A stretch of 64,000 bases of DNA from Plantago ovata (GCA_028274465.1 CM051455.1:135504096-135568095), one strand, 5' to 3'. Positions 14,231 through 27,041 are shown, numbered from the stretch's first letter. The notes: generated from the letters alone by a model not told the origin. Program-made: numbers and translations.

Positions 14231-14638
14231 GAGAAACCATTGTCATTGATTAAGTCATGGGAATGATTGTAATGATGTAAAACCTCAATTGAGGTTGTGC
14301 CTTGTACAGCTCGTATATATAAATACAAATATTACTACACGTGACAATGTATAATAAGGAAGAGAACACATTTGAGTGAGTGAATTAGTACTCTAGGAGT
14401 TAAGTATAATTCCCCAATATCTTCAATTCTAATACGTACACCTCCGCAAGCGATGCGCAGGATGAGGATCGACGCGAAGCTTGGATCAGAAAAATTCAAC
14501 TAATGGTCAGGGGAAGGCTCTTTGTAGAAATATCAGCCAGCAGCTGCAAGTGAGAAGGCACAAATTTAGTAAATAATAACTTACCAGCAGTAACCGGACA
14601 AAATGATAGTCGATATCAATGTGCTTGCTTGGCACGTT

Positions 14639-15398
14639 CAATGGCGGAGCTAGGGGGTGTTCAGTGGGTGCACTGGACCCCACTGAGATTTTGGGTAATA
14701 ATATACATATATATAAATTTGTTTGTCGCAGTGGTAGGAATCTATGTTGTTGGTTAGAGTGTCGTAGGTTCGACTCCCATCTCCTCCAAATACTAGATAT
14801 TTATTTATTTTGTCCAATTTTATGTAATTGTTTTTTTCCCATTTGATATTTTTAAGTATGTATTACCTCTTCCTTCTCATCTCTGTCTATTCTTTTTTTA
14901 TTTTTTTATATGTGTTTTTATTTATAGCCCCTTTTAATTCTTTAAATATTTAATTTTACTTTTTATCTTACATACTCCCTCCGTTCCCTCAGAAGTGTAC
15001 TGTTTTGACTTTTTTCGGTCAACAGATTTCAACTTTGACTCTCGATTACTTTTAAACCATAATGATAAAGTATTTAACGAAATTATATTCTGAAAATTTA
15101 GACACTTCTGAGGGAACGGAGGGAGTACTAATTTATAAATTTTTTCCTTTTTCTTTTAAATTTAGGTGTGTATGCTTAATTTTTATTTTGACTACCATTG
15201 TGGAATATTTTATCGTTTGAAATCATATCCACATTAATTCAAGGTTAAATATAAAGTATCATTTTGATATTTGAATGCATCAATATAGTTATAAAACATA
15301 TGAAAAATGTTTTTGAAAATTTTCTACTATAGGATGATAATATCATACTTTTAATCTAATTTGGACCCACCTAAAATTTGCTCCTGCCTTCGTCACTG
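14639..15398. mobile_element. Non-autonomous hAT (Tip100-like) element with 8-bp TSD
   Basis: The left end CAATGGCGGAGCTAGG and the reverse complement of the right end, CAGTGACGAAGGCAGG, are imperfect terminal inverted repeats of the CAGTGGCGGAGC type known from Tip100-like hATs. The target GGCACGTT is duplicated exactly at 14631-14638 and 15399-15406, the 8-bp size diagnostic of hAT. There is no transposase. About 80 bp inside the left end a tRNA-like stretch (about 14720-14790) carries an A-box-like TCGCAGTGGTAGG and a B-box GGTTCGACTCC. A Stowaway element is nested at 14975-15125. Confidence 0.88.
14975..15125. mobile_element. Stowaway MITE nested in the hAT element
   Basis: A 151-bp element with perfect termini CTCCCTCCGTTCC / GGAACGGAGGGAG, flanked by TA target duplications at 14973-14974 and 15126-15127. 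The interior has the usual TTTTGACTTTTTTCGGTCAAC. It is non-coding. Confidence 0.95.
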
Positions 15399-15663
15399 GG
15401 CACGTTTATGAGCAATTGGATTCTAAGTGAGAAATATTGCGCTGTTGTTGTCAAAAAAAACCTGTTTGGTTAAGGAGCCCTAGCTCTGGCCTTGCTTAAC
15501 TTCAACTCCCACATTATATTGTTCTTCTGGTAGAAGCATGTATCACTCAGGAACTGACTGTTGGACATGTTTGTTTTCATCTAGCTAATTAAGAAACTCT
15601 GTTTTAGATCATCAGGTTAATTCATCTCCCTGCCAAAGCTCGTAACGTCAAGAACTAACTGAC

Positions 15664-16300
15664 TGTTAGACATTGATTCAACTACAGTTCCTCTTCACAC
15701 TAACTAAGCTAAGAAAGTTAATGTGAACTAACAAACGTCAGGTGAATTAAACCGAATCCAAGAAAGGCGAATTGTGAAAACAAAGAAAGGAACTAGGGAT
15801 TCAGATTGTACGTCAAGAAGTGAAAGTTGTACTCTAGGGATCAAGATTGTCCTACATGCATATATACTTGTACATATCAGTTACTCTGTTTATATAAAGT
15901 AAGAGTCTGATATCAAAACTTCACACTTTCCATATCATTCATTTCATTTTAGCTTCTTCTTGAGCGACTGTAACTTTGCTTCTGTCATTCAATCAATATA
16001 TCAGTTACAGTAATTATATGGTATCATCACCAAGGTGGTCGGAAACTTTCACAAATTCAATCTGCTCCGATTGAAATCTCTGTTACTTGCAATCAACTCC
16101 GAGTATATTTTCATTTGTGATGGCTATATACTACTGATGATTCTCTTCTCAATGGCGACAACAACCATCGTTCTAATCAAAATAACGACGTACTAATGAG
16201 AATTGCTTATGATCCACATTCTCCCTATTTCTTACATCCTTCCGATCAACTTGTAGTTTCAATTGTTCTGCAATCGTTAACTAACTGCTGCGAATTATGC
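15664..16300 (+). mobile_element. Copia 5' remnant (LTR, primer-binding site, gag start)
   Basis: An LTR-like stretch begins TGTTAGACATTG at 15664 and contains a TATATAAAG box near 15891. It is followed near 16020 by TGGTATCA, the Copia primer-binding site. At 16136-16290 the plus strand reads a Copia gag N-terminus (IAYDPHSPYFLHPSDQ). The frame then breaks. Opposite orientation to the remnant on its left, so a separate insertion. Confidence 0.65.
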
Positions 16301-16824
16301 TTCTTGGACTAAGAGCATCTTAATGGCTCTTTTAGTCAAGAACAAGAATGGGTTCGTCGACTTAAAATATATCCTTCTAATGTGTTATTTGATCCAGTAC
16401 AATTTGCATGCTGCTTGAGTTCGTGCCAATAGTTTGGTGTTAATTTGTCTGTTAAATTCGTGTTCTTATAAAATTCAACAGAGTGTCTTGTCGTTTAAAA
16501 CTGCTTGTGGAATCTATTGAGCTGCAAACAAGGTTTCCTCACATGCAGTGATAGACCTTGTATGTTTACTTTAGAGAATTCTCTGAACTCTATGTAGGCA
16601 ATCTGTATGTTTCTGCTAGCTTATTACTCTCATTTCAAAAGTCTATGAGATATGTTAGTCATCTTCTTCAAGAGGAGAGTTAAAGGAGTTCACAATAAAT
16701 GAGTATAAGAATGGCTATGGCATGCAGTTCAGCAGCATAAGAAAATCAAAGATTAGTTGCATGTTTGGCTAGACTTTGTTATAAGACGGCTTCTAAGTTT
16801 GAGAACATACCAACGTGTACATAT

Positions 16825-16872
<48 letters not shown>

Positions 16873-17345
16873 TCTTTTTTATTATATTTTTTTAAGCGGC
16901 AAAGCGATGAAATAATGGTTCCCATTTACCCCACCAACATGAACATATTGTGGAAGTATTCAACATCAAACACTAAATTCAATTAAGTAGGAATAGCATT
17001 TTGTCTAAGGTCCAAAAAGTCATAGTTTCAAACTTTCAATACTTCCGTACAAGACTTCAAAATGATAAACTCTCCCAACAATTAGTATAGGAGTAAATAG
17101 GGCGCCCGAGTAAATATAGGATGAATTACTTTTAGGAAAAGAAATTGAGACTCTGGTAAAGAGTTCTCAAGCGAAATACAAAGGGATTTATATTAGCACA
17201 AAATAGAGTTTGATCTGTACAAAACTAAGAAATTAAAATCATACATACACTGAATTTTTATTTCAATATAATCATCATCGCATATGAAATGAAGTAGGGT
17301 TACATTTGGGCTCCTGGTAATTACATTTCAATAACCATGATGTTC
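16301..17345. other. Noncoding; contains a (CA)n(TA)n microsatellite at 16826-16871
   Basis: Decayed repeat-like sequence followed by a compound CA/TA dinucleotide run, then AT-rich sequence up to the PIN5-like stop codon. No gene seen. Confidence 0.6.
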
Positions 17346-18975
17346 TTACCACATTTTAAAGCAAAATACAAAGGGAGATGTAACCTCACATTTAAGAGAT
17401 CCATACCACATTTTTAATGGAGAAGATCTATCGATATAGTAACCAACTAATAGAGGCAGTGATATAATCGTACCGAAAATAACCCTGAAATCAAAAAAGA
17501 AAATATAGTAATTGATTATAAACCAATTCCAATTTAAAATTATGCACAGTAAGAATTATAATTTGCAACACAAAAAGAAAGAATGACTTACGAAGTATTG
17601 AGTACACTAGCATGCAAACCGTACTCTTGAGCAAATACAAACGAGCCTATTGCTTGTGGTAGTGCCGCCTGCATGTATATGTAAATCTGTTAAGTTATAA
17701 CTCCAACTATCACCTACATACTATGTGAGACAGAGAGGACGCACCAAAGTTTGCGTCCCCCTACACAATCTTTTTTCAATAAGCAGTTAGTGCACATACT
17801 TGAATAATAGCTATACGAAGGATGTTGGAGCGCAATCCCAAAGCAAGAGATCCGACCATTGTGGTTAAGGGTCCTCCTACAAACCTCAAAACCATGCCGT
17901 ACAGGGTTAGCCGCACACCGCATGCTATTAGTCTCTTTTGCAATGCCATAAACAATCCTGCATGCGGTAAAAAATTCACTTTCAAAACCAAATACATTAA
18001 TAATAAACTATTTTCATTTTTATGATATGAATATAATGAGAAAATTGACTAATTAATTACCCATAGTGAACATGGCCACTCCACTCCCGGCCTTCGCCAT
18101 CATCAGAATAGAACCAGCCACTAGCTTGGCATTTTAAGAGTCCACCTAATTTGGTTAGTCGGATCAATACAAACTCATGTTAATAATGAAAATAATAAAA
18201 ATAATAAAAAGTACCTATTTGTTATAAAAAGTACGGTAATAATATGAAGTGGACAAAGGTGCTAAACATACCTATTTGCTAGGAGAGCCCAAATGAGGCC
18301 GAAGGCACACGCGTACAAGTTTGGATTCCGGGCCAATTTTGCACATACTTTCTTCATGATCATTGCAGAACTAGGTGACGTCATTGGCAAGGCGCTAGGT
18401 GTACTATTTTCAATTGTTTCAGTAGAATTCTGATTAGTTGAATCGATGGTAATCTTAGATACATTAGTCTCTTCGTCACAAATATTGGCACGGTTGATCC
18501 AGTATGTACGCCAGAATTCGAGTAAAAATAAGAGAATTGGAAACCAAAGAAGTGATTGGATGACCGATGATTGAACCACCAAATCCTCTCCCACGGCCCC
18601 GTACATAGCTTTTAACAAAGGCACCCCCACCACCAGAGTATTATTCAAACTCGAGAGGGAAAAGGATGTTATAGCCCATGACAATTCGCCTTTCTGCCAC
18701 ACGTTAGCCCAAACCACTAGTACCACCCCCACGATGGCCTTGGCTACCACGTCACCAACAAGGAACCGGAAGTTCATGTGGTAGGGGTCCACTCCAGCAG
18801 TGAATTGAAATGTGAAAAACGGCATAATAAAGAAGCAATTGAACCGGTTGATGGCGTCACATTGATCTGGCTTGAACATGTGCCACCACTTGACTGAGGT
18901 GTACCCTAACCCGAGCGCTACGTAAAGGGGCACCACTGCCACGACCACTTTGTACACATCTTCCCATCCTATCAT
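17346..18975 (-). pseudogene. PIN5: PIN5-like short auxin carrier, frameshifted
   Basis: Member of the short-loop PIN family; Arabidopsis PIN5 acts at the ER in auxin homeostasis. Exons: 18272-18975, 18061-18145, 17800-17957, 17592-17668 and 17346-17484, about 388 codons in total. Exon 1 opens MIGWEDVYKVV, has hydrophobic segments on either side of a short hydrophilic loop (about residues 150-215), and ends with the conserved NPNLYACAFGLIWAL. Exon 2 has lost one base near 18128-18130. The frame from exon 1 reaches a TAG at 18121-18123, while the family sequence (KLVAGSILMMAKAGSGVAMFTMG) continues in the next frame, and the phase into exon 3 only fits if one base is restored. All other splice sites look intact, so this is a recent pseudogene or an assembly error. 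Confidence 0.85.
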
Positions 18976-20606
18976 GATATATGAAAAGGTTTGTTAGCTG
19001 TGGCTGTGGGTTACTTGAAGAATTACTAATGCATGCAAGCTGCTTATATAGAATGGTTTGAAGTAAATAACTTCATGGGATCGAGTACATGATTAGTTTG
19101 CTTTAATGCACCTTATAGCTAATACTATATACTTACATGAGTGGGTTCTTTGTCACTGTGTATTCAACATCGACATGGATTCTTAAATAATCAACCATTG
19201 TCTTGTTTACTATAAAGTCATCTGTTTACGATATAGAATTTGATACTGATTTTAATTTGTTTATGCTGGAAGTTGATTGAATAACAATGAGTTTAATTAA
19301 AAGTTATAGGTGTTTAAAATTTTGATAAAAGAAAGTAGATTTATGTTGTTTTATGGGAGTTTAAGGTGGTGCAGTTGAAATGAGCTGGGTTGGTGAAAAA
19401 AATATGCAAAGTTCGATTTCTAGTGGAGACATAAGACTGTTTAGGTTAGGGTTTAGATGAGGAGATAAAAAATGGAGGTTTGTTAATTAGAAATTAGAAT
19501 TCTCAAGAGTCAAATAAATTGGTACATATATATACGCATCGGCATATAAATTGTTCCCAAATTTCACCATTGAGTACATATTTCACTCATAGTCATATTA
19601 AAATTCAAAATAATAATATGGGAGTCAAATTAGTGGTGAGTTTTGGGGAGAATTTTACCATTCCTATATACGACTAATAAGTAATAATGGTATGCTCGCG
19701 TATGGGGCAACCAAATAAGAATATATAGGATTCTAAGTGGGGATTTGAAGCTTGATTTTGATTACTCGATTAAGTTGATGATTACGTAAAGAATAACATA
19801 TGTTCCCATTGTCCGCCAAAACAATGAATATTATAAATTTACGGTCCAATATTGAGTAACCTTTTAACTAAAGGTACCGTGTGTAGTAGTAGTACTAGTA
19901 ACCTTTTTAGGTAATGGTGACTTTGTTCACTGACCTAACTTGCTTTAATTTTGGCGGAATAAGGAATTCAATAAGAAGCACCGGCTTTTATTTCGTATGG
20001 TGTGTACATGTCAACTTTGGATAACAACATGATACTCGGTAAAAAGGTGAACACGTCAATTTATAACATGGGTATGTATGTGGAGCAAAACAAGAGGACT
20101 TTTTTTTTTTTTCTTTTTAATAAATATTACAGACCAGCTATAAATCTGAAGTTACTTGATCGAGTTGCTCATGTCATACATATCCACTCGTGTTTTTTGC
20201 ATTGTTATTGATGTGGTCTTTTTTGCATTGTGGTTGCATCCCTTACGCTTGCTTAATGAATTTTCCTTTACCCAAAAAACTTGAGGTGTACCCTAACACA
20301 AGCGCTATATATATAATAAGAAGCCTCATGAGGTTGGATCACTTTGTGAACATTTTCTAACATAAGCATCATTCCGCTTGACTTATATTCCTGGCCTTGC
20401 TATTGATGACCGCCTTTTATATTTGTGTGTAGGAAAACGATTCAATGCAATCGAGTTCATCTGAGGGATTAGATCAAATGCGCGAGTAGTAATTCCAATG
20501 TTGATGATCCCTTTTTGTTACTTGTCCGTGGAAGAGCAACTCAATGGAAAGTCGAAATGTATTTACACGAACGTCCAAAAAATAAAACAATACCAAGTGT
20601 TGTTGT
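18976..20606. other. PIN5-like upstream region and spacer
   Basis: AT-rich sequence with no gene recognised. At 20281-20305 there is a short match (GAGGTGTACCCTAACACAAGC) to PIN5-like exon 1 (18897-18920), a stray fragment. The stretch 20330-20470 recurs at about 24630-24770, in each case a few hundred bases from a tRNA-Val gene. Confidence 0.5.
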
Positions 20607-20678
20607 GTTGCTGCCCAGGATCGAACTGGAGACCTTTAGTGTGTAAGACTAACGTGATAACCACTACACCACAGCAAC
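20607..20678 (-). tRNA. tRNA-Val (UAC anticodon)
   Basis: 72 bp folding as a full cloverleaf on the minus strand. The acceptor GTTGCTG pairs with CAGCAAC, the D arm is GTG...CAC, the anticodon stem is TTAGT/ACTAA with loop CTTACAC, and the T loop is TTCGATC. Loop positions 3-5 give TAC, so it reads GUA. A- and B-box sequences are intact. T runs follow within 30 bp on the minus strand, giving pol III termination. No encoded CCA, as expected for a eukaryotic nuclear tRNA. Confidence 0.93.
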
Positions 20679-20886
20679 GTTTGTTATTGATATTTACTAA
20701 TATTATTATTTAAATTAATGGGTAAAATAGCTTCAGGTACTAGTAGTTCTTCATCGTTATTCACACGTCGATCGACCATTTTGAAATAAGTTGTGTCACT
20801 ATTTCAAGTACACTAGCTCGATATAATCAAAAGATTTGACATTTTTTTAGCAAAAGAATCAATGATTATTAAGCTTCAAAAGAGTT

Positions 20887-21046
20887 TGTTAAGAATATCT
20901 CTACAGATCCTAATCAAACGTAATTATCTTTTCATTGATTGTTGTAATCTTTTATAATCTCTCTTGTAAATTATCTTGTACATCATTCTTTATATATTGA
21001 CAATACAAAAGACCACAAAAGTGTGGTGAATATTACAACACTTACA
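20887..21046 (+). repeat. Copia 5' LTR
   Basis: 160 bp, TG...CA ends, with a TATATATTG-type promoter word and TGGTATCA immediately downstream. Confidence 0.95.
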
Positions 21047-23815
21047 TGGTATCAAGCGTGGTAGTCGTACCGTCAAGGACTATGGTTCCCATTTCAAATC
21101 TCTGTGATGCATCTAAACCCGATTGGTATGTGGATACTGGGGCGTCCACTCATATGACTCCTTCAACTTCAACTCTGGATTCTTATGCACCATACACCGG
21201 TAATGATCATGTCATAGTTGGTAATGGTTCCTCTCTTAATATTTCTCATGTTGGCTCTGCTACTGTGTCTGATTCGGTTAAATTATTAAATGTGCTTGTT
21301 GTGCCTCATTTAACCAAGAATCTTCTATCAATTAGCCAACGACTCATGATTTTCCAGTTGAAGTTGTTTTTAATGATCAATCCTTTCGTATTCAGAATCG
21401 CAGAACAGGGACAATTCTCGCAAAAGGTCGGCGTGAACATGGGCTATATATTCTTGAAGCTGGTCATGATGCTTTGGTTGCTGCCTTGAAATCAAAATGG
21501 GCATTCTGAACGTAAACATCGACACATCACGGAAACAGGTTTAGCTATGTTGTTTCATTCTCATCTTAATGCGGCTTATTGGTTTGATGCTTTTTCTGCT
21601 GCGGTTTAAGACTATCAATAGACTTCCCTCTTCGGTATTACAAAATAAATCACCTTTTGAAGTTCTATTTGGTGTTTCCCCGTATTATGAGAATTTTCAT
21701 CCGTTTGGTTGTTGGGTGTTTCCATGCCTTCGTGATTATGCTACATCTAAATTATCTCCACATAGTGTTCCTTGTGTGTTTCTTGGTTATAGCAACAACT
21801 ACAAGGGATTTCGTTGTCTTGATCCAGTGACATCTCGTATCTATATTACAAGGCATGCTCAATTTGATGAGGTTCACTTTCCTTTTGCTAATGATCAGGA
21901 TTCAAAAGTACTCTTCTACTTTACTGGATTTCTCATCCTTTGATGAGTCAGTGATGCCATGTCCACTGGTACAGCCTTCTGATCCACCTAAGGCTCCATC
22001 TGATACCACTGAGGGTCCTGCTCCATGCCACCTTTGCCCCACACACTCTATCTCTGATCTATCTCCTCCTATTACAGAGTCTAACACTCCTAGCTACAGG
22101 TCCTTTATCTTCAAATCCAGCCGATCCACCATTGCCACAGGCATCTCCAGTTCGTCGCAATCGAGTGATTCCACCACCTAATCCGACCATGACTACTCAG
22201 AGCTCGCACTGGTAATTCCAAGCCTAAAGATTTTTCGGACTATGTTACCTCTCTTGTGGCCTCCAAAGAACCTCGTGGCTTTAAATCTGCTGCAAAACAT
22301 CCCGAATGGCTAGCAGCCATGCACGATGAACTACTCGCTCTTAGCCGCAATGATACTTGGGAATTAGTTCCCCCTCCGAAAAATGCCAATGTGGTTGGTT
22401 CAAAATGGGTCTTCCGCACCAAATTTCACTCGGATGGCTCCATTGATCGCTATAAGGCCCGTCTTGTTGCTCAGGGATTTACGCAATTACCCGGTTTTGA
22501 TTATCATCACACTTTTAGTCCTGTCATTAAAGCTACGACTGTTCGCCTTGTCCTCTCTGTTGCCATCATGAATAATTGGGAACTTGGGGAACTTGATGTG
22601 AAAAATGCATTCCTTCACGGCATACTCTCTGAAACAGTCTTTATGGAGCAACCACCTGGTTTCATTGATCCACGTTTTCCGAGTCACGTCTACAAACTTC
22701 GCAAGGCTCTTTATGGTTTGAAACAGGCCCCCTGTGCTTGGTTTCAGCGATTCAGTGAATTTTTTGTTCGTCTTGGTTTTTCATGCAGCCGTGCTGACCC
22801 CTCGTTATTCATATTAATTTTCTCAAGGTCGTGTTCTCCTATATTTGCTGGTTTATGTCGATGATATGATTCTCACGGGCAACGATCCTTCACTTCTCCA
22901 GAAATTGATCTCTCGTGTGAACAAGGAATTTTCCATCACTAACCTTGGGCGTTTGCACTATTTCTTGGGGTTGGAAGTCTCTTACACTCCAACTGGAATT
23001 TTTCTGAATCAGCAAAAATATGCACGTGATATTTTATCTCGGGCAAATATGTTAGAATGCAAGCCAGTTTCCACTCCTTTAGCTGCTGGTCTCACCATGA
23101 CCGCTGAGGGTGTTCCATTTGATGATGTTACTACTTATCGTTCTCTTGTAGGGGCACTTCAATATCTTACCAACACTCGGACGGATATTAGTTACGCAGT
23201 GAACACTGTTAGTCAATACTTGCAGTCCCCTACAATGGATCATTTTCAGCATGTTAAGCGTATTCTTCGCTATGTTAAAGGCTCTCTCTCCTTTGGCCTC
23301 TCTTTCGACCGTGGCCCTTCTCCTCATGTACTCGCATACTCTGATGCTGATTGGGCACGATGTATAGACACTCGTCGATCCACTTATGGCTACTCGATAT
23401 TTCTAGGCTCAAACTTGGTGTCATGGAGTGCAAAGAAACAACCATCTGTTGCCCGCTCCAGTTGCGAATCAGAATACCGTGCACTTGCAAATACAGCCTC
23501 TGAGGTTGTTTGGATAACTTATTTACTTCGCGAGTTGAGACTCCCTTCGTCTACACCACCCTTGATTCTTTGTGATAATCAAAGTGCTGTTTTTCTTAGT
23601 CAGAATCCGGTTGCTCACAAGCGTGCCAAGCACATCGACATCGACTATCACTTTGTTCGTGAGTTAGTTTCCCGCGGTACATTCACCACCAAGTACCACC
23701 AAGTTTGTTCCTTCCCATCTTCAACTGGCAGATATCTTCACCAAGAGCCTTCCTCGTCCACTTTTTGAATTCTTTCGATCCAAGCTCCACGTTGGTCCAA
23801 ATCCCACGCTTAGCT
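21046..23815 (+). pseudogene. Copia pol remnant (protease, partial integrase, RT, RNase H)
   Basis: In order: aspartic protease with DTGAST (21046-21489); C-terminal part of integrase (about 21510-21943, with an in-frame TAA near 21608); reverse transcriptase from 22256 with GSKWVF and YVDDM (about 22855); RNase H with AKHIDIDYHF (to about 23670) and a disrupted end. The zinc-binding and early core regions of integrase are missing at a deletion joint near 21490. Frames shift at about 21940, 22825 and 23690. No gag was found: the protease frame begins at the primer-binding site. It cannot act autonomously. Confidence 0.9.
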
Positions 23816-23823
23816 TGCGGGGG

Positions 23824-23982
23824 TGTTAAGAATATCTCTACAGATCCTAATCAAACGTAATTATCTTTACGTTGATTGTTGTAATCTTTTGTAATCTCTC
23901 TTGTAAATTATCTTGTACATCATCCTTTATATATTGACAATACAAAGACCACAAAAGTGTGGTGAATATTACAACACTTACA
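23824..23982 (+). repeat. Copia 3' LTR
   Basis: 159 bp and nearly identical to the 5' LTR. The low divergence points to a fairly recent insertion. Confidence 0.95.
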
Positions 23983-24851
23983 GAGTTTAATTACATCCAA
24001 ATTCACACACGGAAATGAATCGATAACAAAGCTGTCAACATGAACATCATGAGTAACCAAATGGGCTAACTTATTACCAAGTATAAATAAACAAACTCAA
24101 AAACTGATGATAGGTGTGATATCTCTTGTAGTATGCTCCCATTGCGTAAATTTTAAATGCTCCTAACAAATAGAAGTATAAAAGAGAAGAGATAAATATA
24201 ATAATGAGAACTTGAACTTTTTTGTTCCAAAAGAAAATACTCGTAGTACAATGACTCACGGTACTAGTACATGAAACAACTATAATTAATCTAAATGATA
24301 GTACGTATTTTGGGGTACGTATTAGATACAAATACGGTTATATTACATTGGAAATATGTATTTTTTTTGAATTATAAATACTTAAACGTATTACACAATA
24401 TAATAATTAGTTTCACTTTTATGGTAGTATTAGAATTTCGGTTGGTCAGATGGTATGATTATGATTTTTTTTTTAAACCTTGCCTACTTTATTTTACCTA
24501 ATTAACAACCTTCCCAACAGATGCCTCTCATTTTTTTTATTTTCTTTTAATGGCACAAGAACAAATTTCATTTTTTTTTTTTTTTGTCCTTCGTCAACCG
24601 CTTATATATGGCGATATCAAACAGTATACGGTCACTTTGTGCACATTTTCAAACATAATCATTTTCATTTCGCTTGACTTATACAGTATATTCCTAGCCT
24701 TTTCATTGATGACCGTCTTTTATTACTTGTGCATGGATGAGGAACTCATGATCAATGCAGTTGAGTTATGGACGGAAAGGTATTACGCATTATGGTAATT
24801 ACGGAAGAAAAGTATCATGCAAAAGTAAAATATAAAAAAATACTAGTTGAT
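23983..24851. other. Spacer, no gene
   Basis: AT-rich. The part 24630-24770 is a diverged copy of 20330-20470, so the tRNA genes at 20607 and 24852 were duplicated together with flanking DNA. Confidence 0.5.
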
Positions 24852-24923
24852 GTTGCTGCCCAGGATCGAACTGGGGACCTTTAGTGTGTGAGACTAACGT
24901 GATAACCACTACACCACAGCAAC
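24852..24923 (-). tRNA. tRNA-Val (CAC anticodon)
   Basis: Same 72-bp backbone as the gene at 20607, differing in the anticodon loop (CTCACAC, anticodon CAC, reads GUG) and with a perfect T stem CCCAG/CTGGG. A run of seven T follows on the minus strand, giving pol III termination. Confidence 0.94.
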
Positions 24924-27041
24924 ATTTGTTCTTTGGCTATAATAACAAATATATCATCGAGTATATTCTGTAACTTTTATTGACACTCACCCAAGTCCTT
25001 TTCCTTTTACTTGCATCACGATCACCATAAAAAAGTCCGTCATCCTCCAAACTTCACTACCAACGTTCAAATCAACACTTGCATCAATATGATTATGCGA
25101 ATAAGACTGGATTACCACATTAATCTCTATACTCCATAAAAGTGCTAATCATCCCGACATACCTATCGATGGTACACAAATTCCAAAAGATTAAACCTTT
25201 GTTTAGTCCTATCTATCCCACTATCCCCTAATTCTGAAAGCATTAGGATTGCTAATTAAAAGAACTAGAAAACTCATATAATCCCCCCATATCCACAACA
25301 AGTATACGAATAATAATCACAAAAGAACACATAATTACCACTAAGGCCTACTATAAAATAGCAATAACTTGGCGTGGGTTGAGATCAAAGATCTCGGGAT
25401 GCTCCTAATACGTTGGCGGCATTAGAACGGATTAGCCACCCACCGGGCGTGGATCGAGTACGCCTACCCTGTCGTCGGTTGTCTCCCCTACCGCATGTCT
25501 AATTTACGGTTGCTTCCCCTACCACAGGTCTAGTAATGCTAATTAACCAGAGTTGCACGGTCAAATATCGTAGCCCTTAGGATACGATTAACCTAGTACA
25601 TGACTGAATTGAACTCTACTATAACCATGAATATAATGAATGTTATACAGTGCTTAAATAGTAAAAGACTGACTTGTTCCCCGAGTATGGGCTAACATGC
25701 TTTGACTCACTAACGGGTTAAGCCCAACTACTAGCATCTACTGGAATGTTCTGGAAAAGTAGATGACATAAATGTAAAGGACTCTTCTAATTTAGGAAAA
25801 CGAATAAATAAAGAGATGGCGAGCTCTAGGTATCCATCGTTTGACCCGACCAGGAGGCTAACATATTCTGTCTCTGTTTCCAATGATATGGATTGCACAT
25901 ATAAACTCCCTTAAATTAGCTGTCTGGAACAGATTCACAAACTTAACAAATTTCTATTGCAACATGGAAGACTCAATTGCTGAAAATCTCTTTCTTAAAC
26001 CTACCCATAATTGTAGGAAGACCCAAATACATATCAATACATATCATGCTTATCTATCACTTGATTCGGATACATTTGCAATCCTAACTTCACTTGTACT
26101 AATTAAATCTTATTAGTTATTAATAAGTATGGTAACAATAAAAGAGGAAATTAATCGGTCTCTAATAACGGATGGAACGTGAAGAGTTGTAGATAGATGA
26201 AATAACTTGTTTTGTGAACTCTCTAGAGATGAAAATTGAGATATTCACATGCCCAAAACAATATTATTCCACTTTATGCTACTAATATTAATTATACACT
26301 TTATGCTAGGAATAATGAGTATACTACTTATTTTTTCTTTCTAAAAAATGGTTATAAAGTTAAAAATTTAAATTCATATATATATTTGGGATTAATGGCA
26401 TGAAAAACATGCGGGTAAGATTTATACAACTTTTGATAACTTTTTCAGTTATAAATAGGTCACCAAGTTGAGTTTTCTACATCATCAGCAATGGTGGACC
26501 TGTCCTAGGACTGGAGTAGGCACGTGCCCTTGGGATCCGAGCAAAATTCTACTCTTCAGATACGGTTTTAGAATCCAATAAGCAAGTGCAAGATTAGATT
26601 ATCGATTATCTAACTAGCACTTTAACTTGTACTGAATTTGAAGTTTGAATAACATTTCAGATTACATATATATATATATATATATAAAAGGTTCTCTATA
26701 TATATTTTTCGATATATTTTTTCAGCAAAAGACTTCAATTTATTTCAAAATTTGGAGAAAGTATATCAGGGTTCTCAGATGGAAGAGAATCAAAACCGGT
26801 ATAAAGACATCAGAAGTTCAGTTGTTATTCTGTGGCAAAATAGCATAGTGCATCGGTTAATTAGTACCCAAAATAAAAACATTTTACATAAAGATCAACA
26901 AAAGTTTCTAGAAAGTCATAGAAATTAGTAAACTCCACTATGCTCCAACATATTAATGAAAGTAAATTACAAATATACACCAAAAAATCTCAAAAAGCAA
27001 CTGGTGACAATGTAGCCCCTTATTCAACTTGCTCCAAAATA
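24924..27041. other. Repeat-rich spacer with an LTR-like GC-richer block (about 25370-25800)
   Basis: The 25370-25800 block is clearly GC-richer than its flanks and reads like noncoding LTR DNA, but has no partner or domain. At about 26490 a CAATGGTGGACCTGTCC word resembles a decayed hAT terminus, with no partner found. (TA)n occurs at 26667-26687. No gene. Confidence 0.35.

Larger units (their letters stand above)
14235..15480 (-). mobile_element. Copia 3' remnant (RNase H end, polypurine tract, LTR), split by a hAT MITE
   Basis: The minus strand reads the end of a Copia RNase H domain (DNNSAIFL...AHKRA | KHIDIDYHFVR), then ADISTKSLP, then a polypurine tract CTTGCGGAGG (14441-14450) and an LTR starting TGTACGTATT at 14440. 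The RNase H codons are separated by the insertion at 14639-15398. Frames are otherwise decayed. The LTR end near 14235 is approximate. Confidence 0.75.
20887..23982 (+). mobile_element. Structurally complete Copia element with short LTRs, coding-defective
   Basis: The LTRs at 20887-21046 and 23824-23982 are nearly identical (I count four substitutions and one 1-bp indel). They begin TGTTAAG, end TTACA, and are flanked by the 5-bp target duplication GAGTT (20882-20886 and 23983-23987). A primer-binding site TGGTATCA follows the 5' LTR directly, and a polypurine stretch GCTTGCGGGGG precedes the 3' LTR. The 3.1-kb size is well short of autonomous Copia elements. Gag and most of the integrase core are missing. 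Confidence 0.96.
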
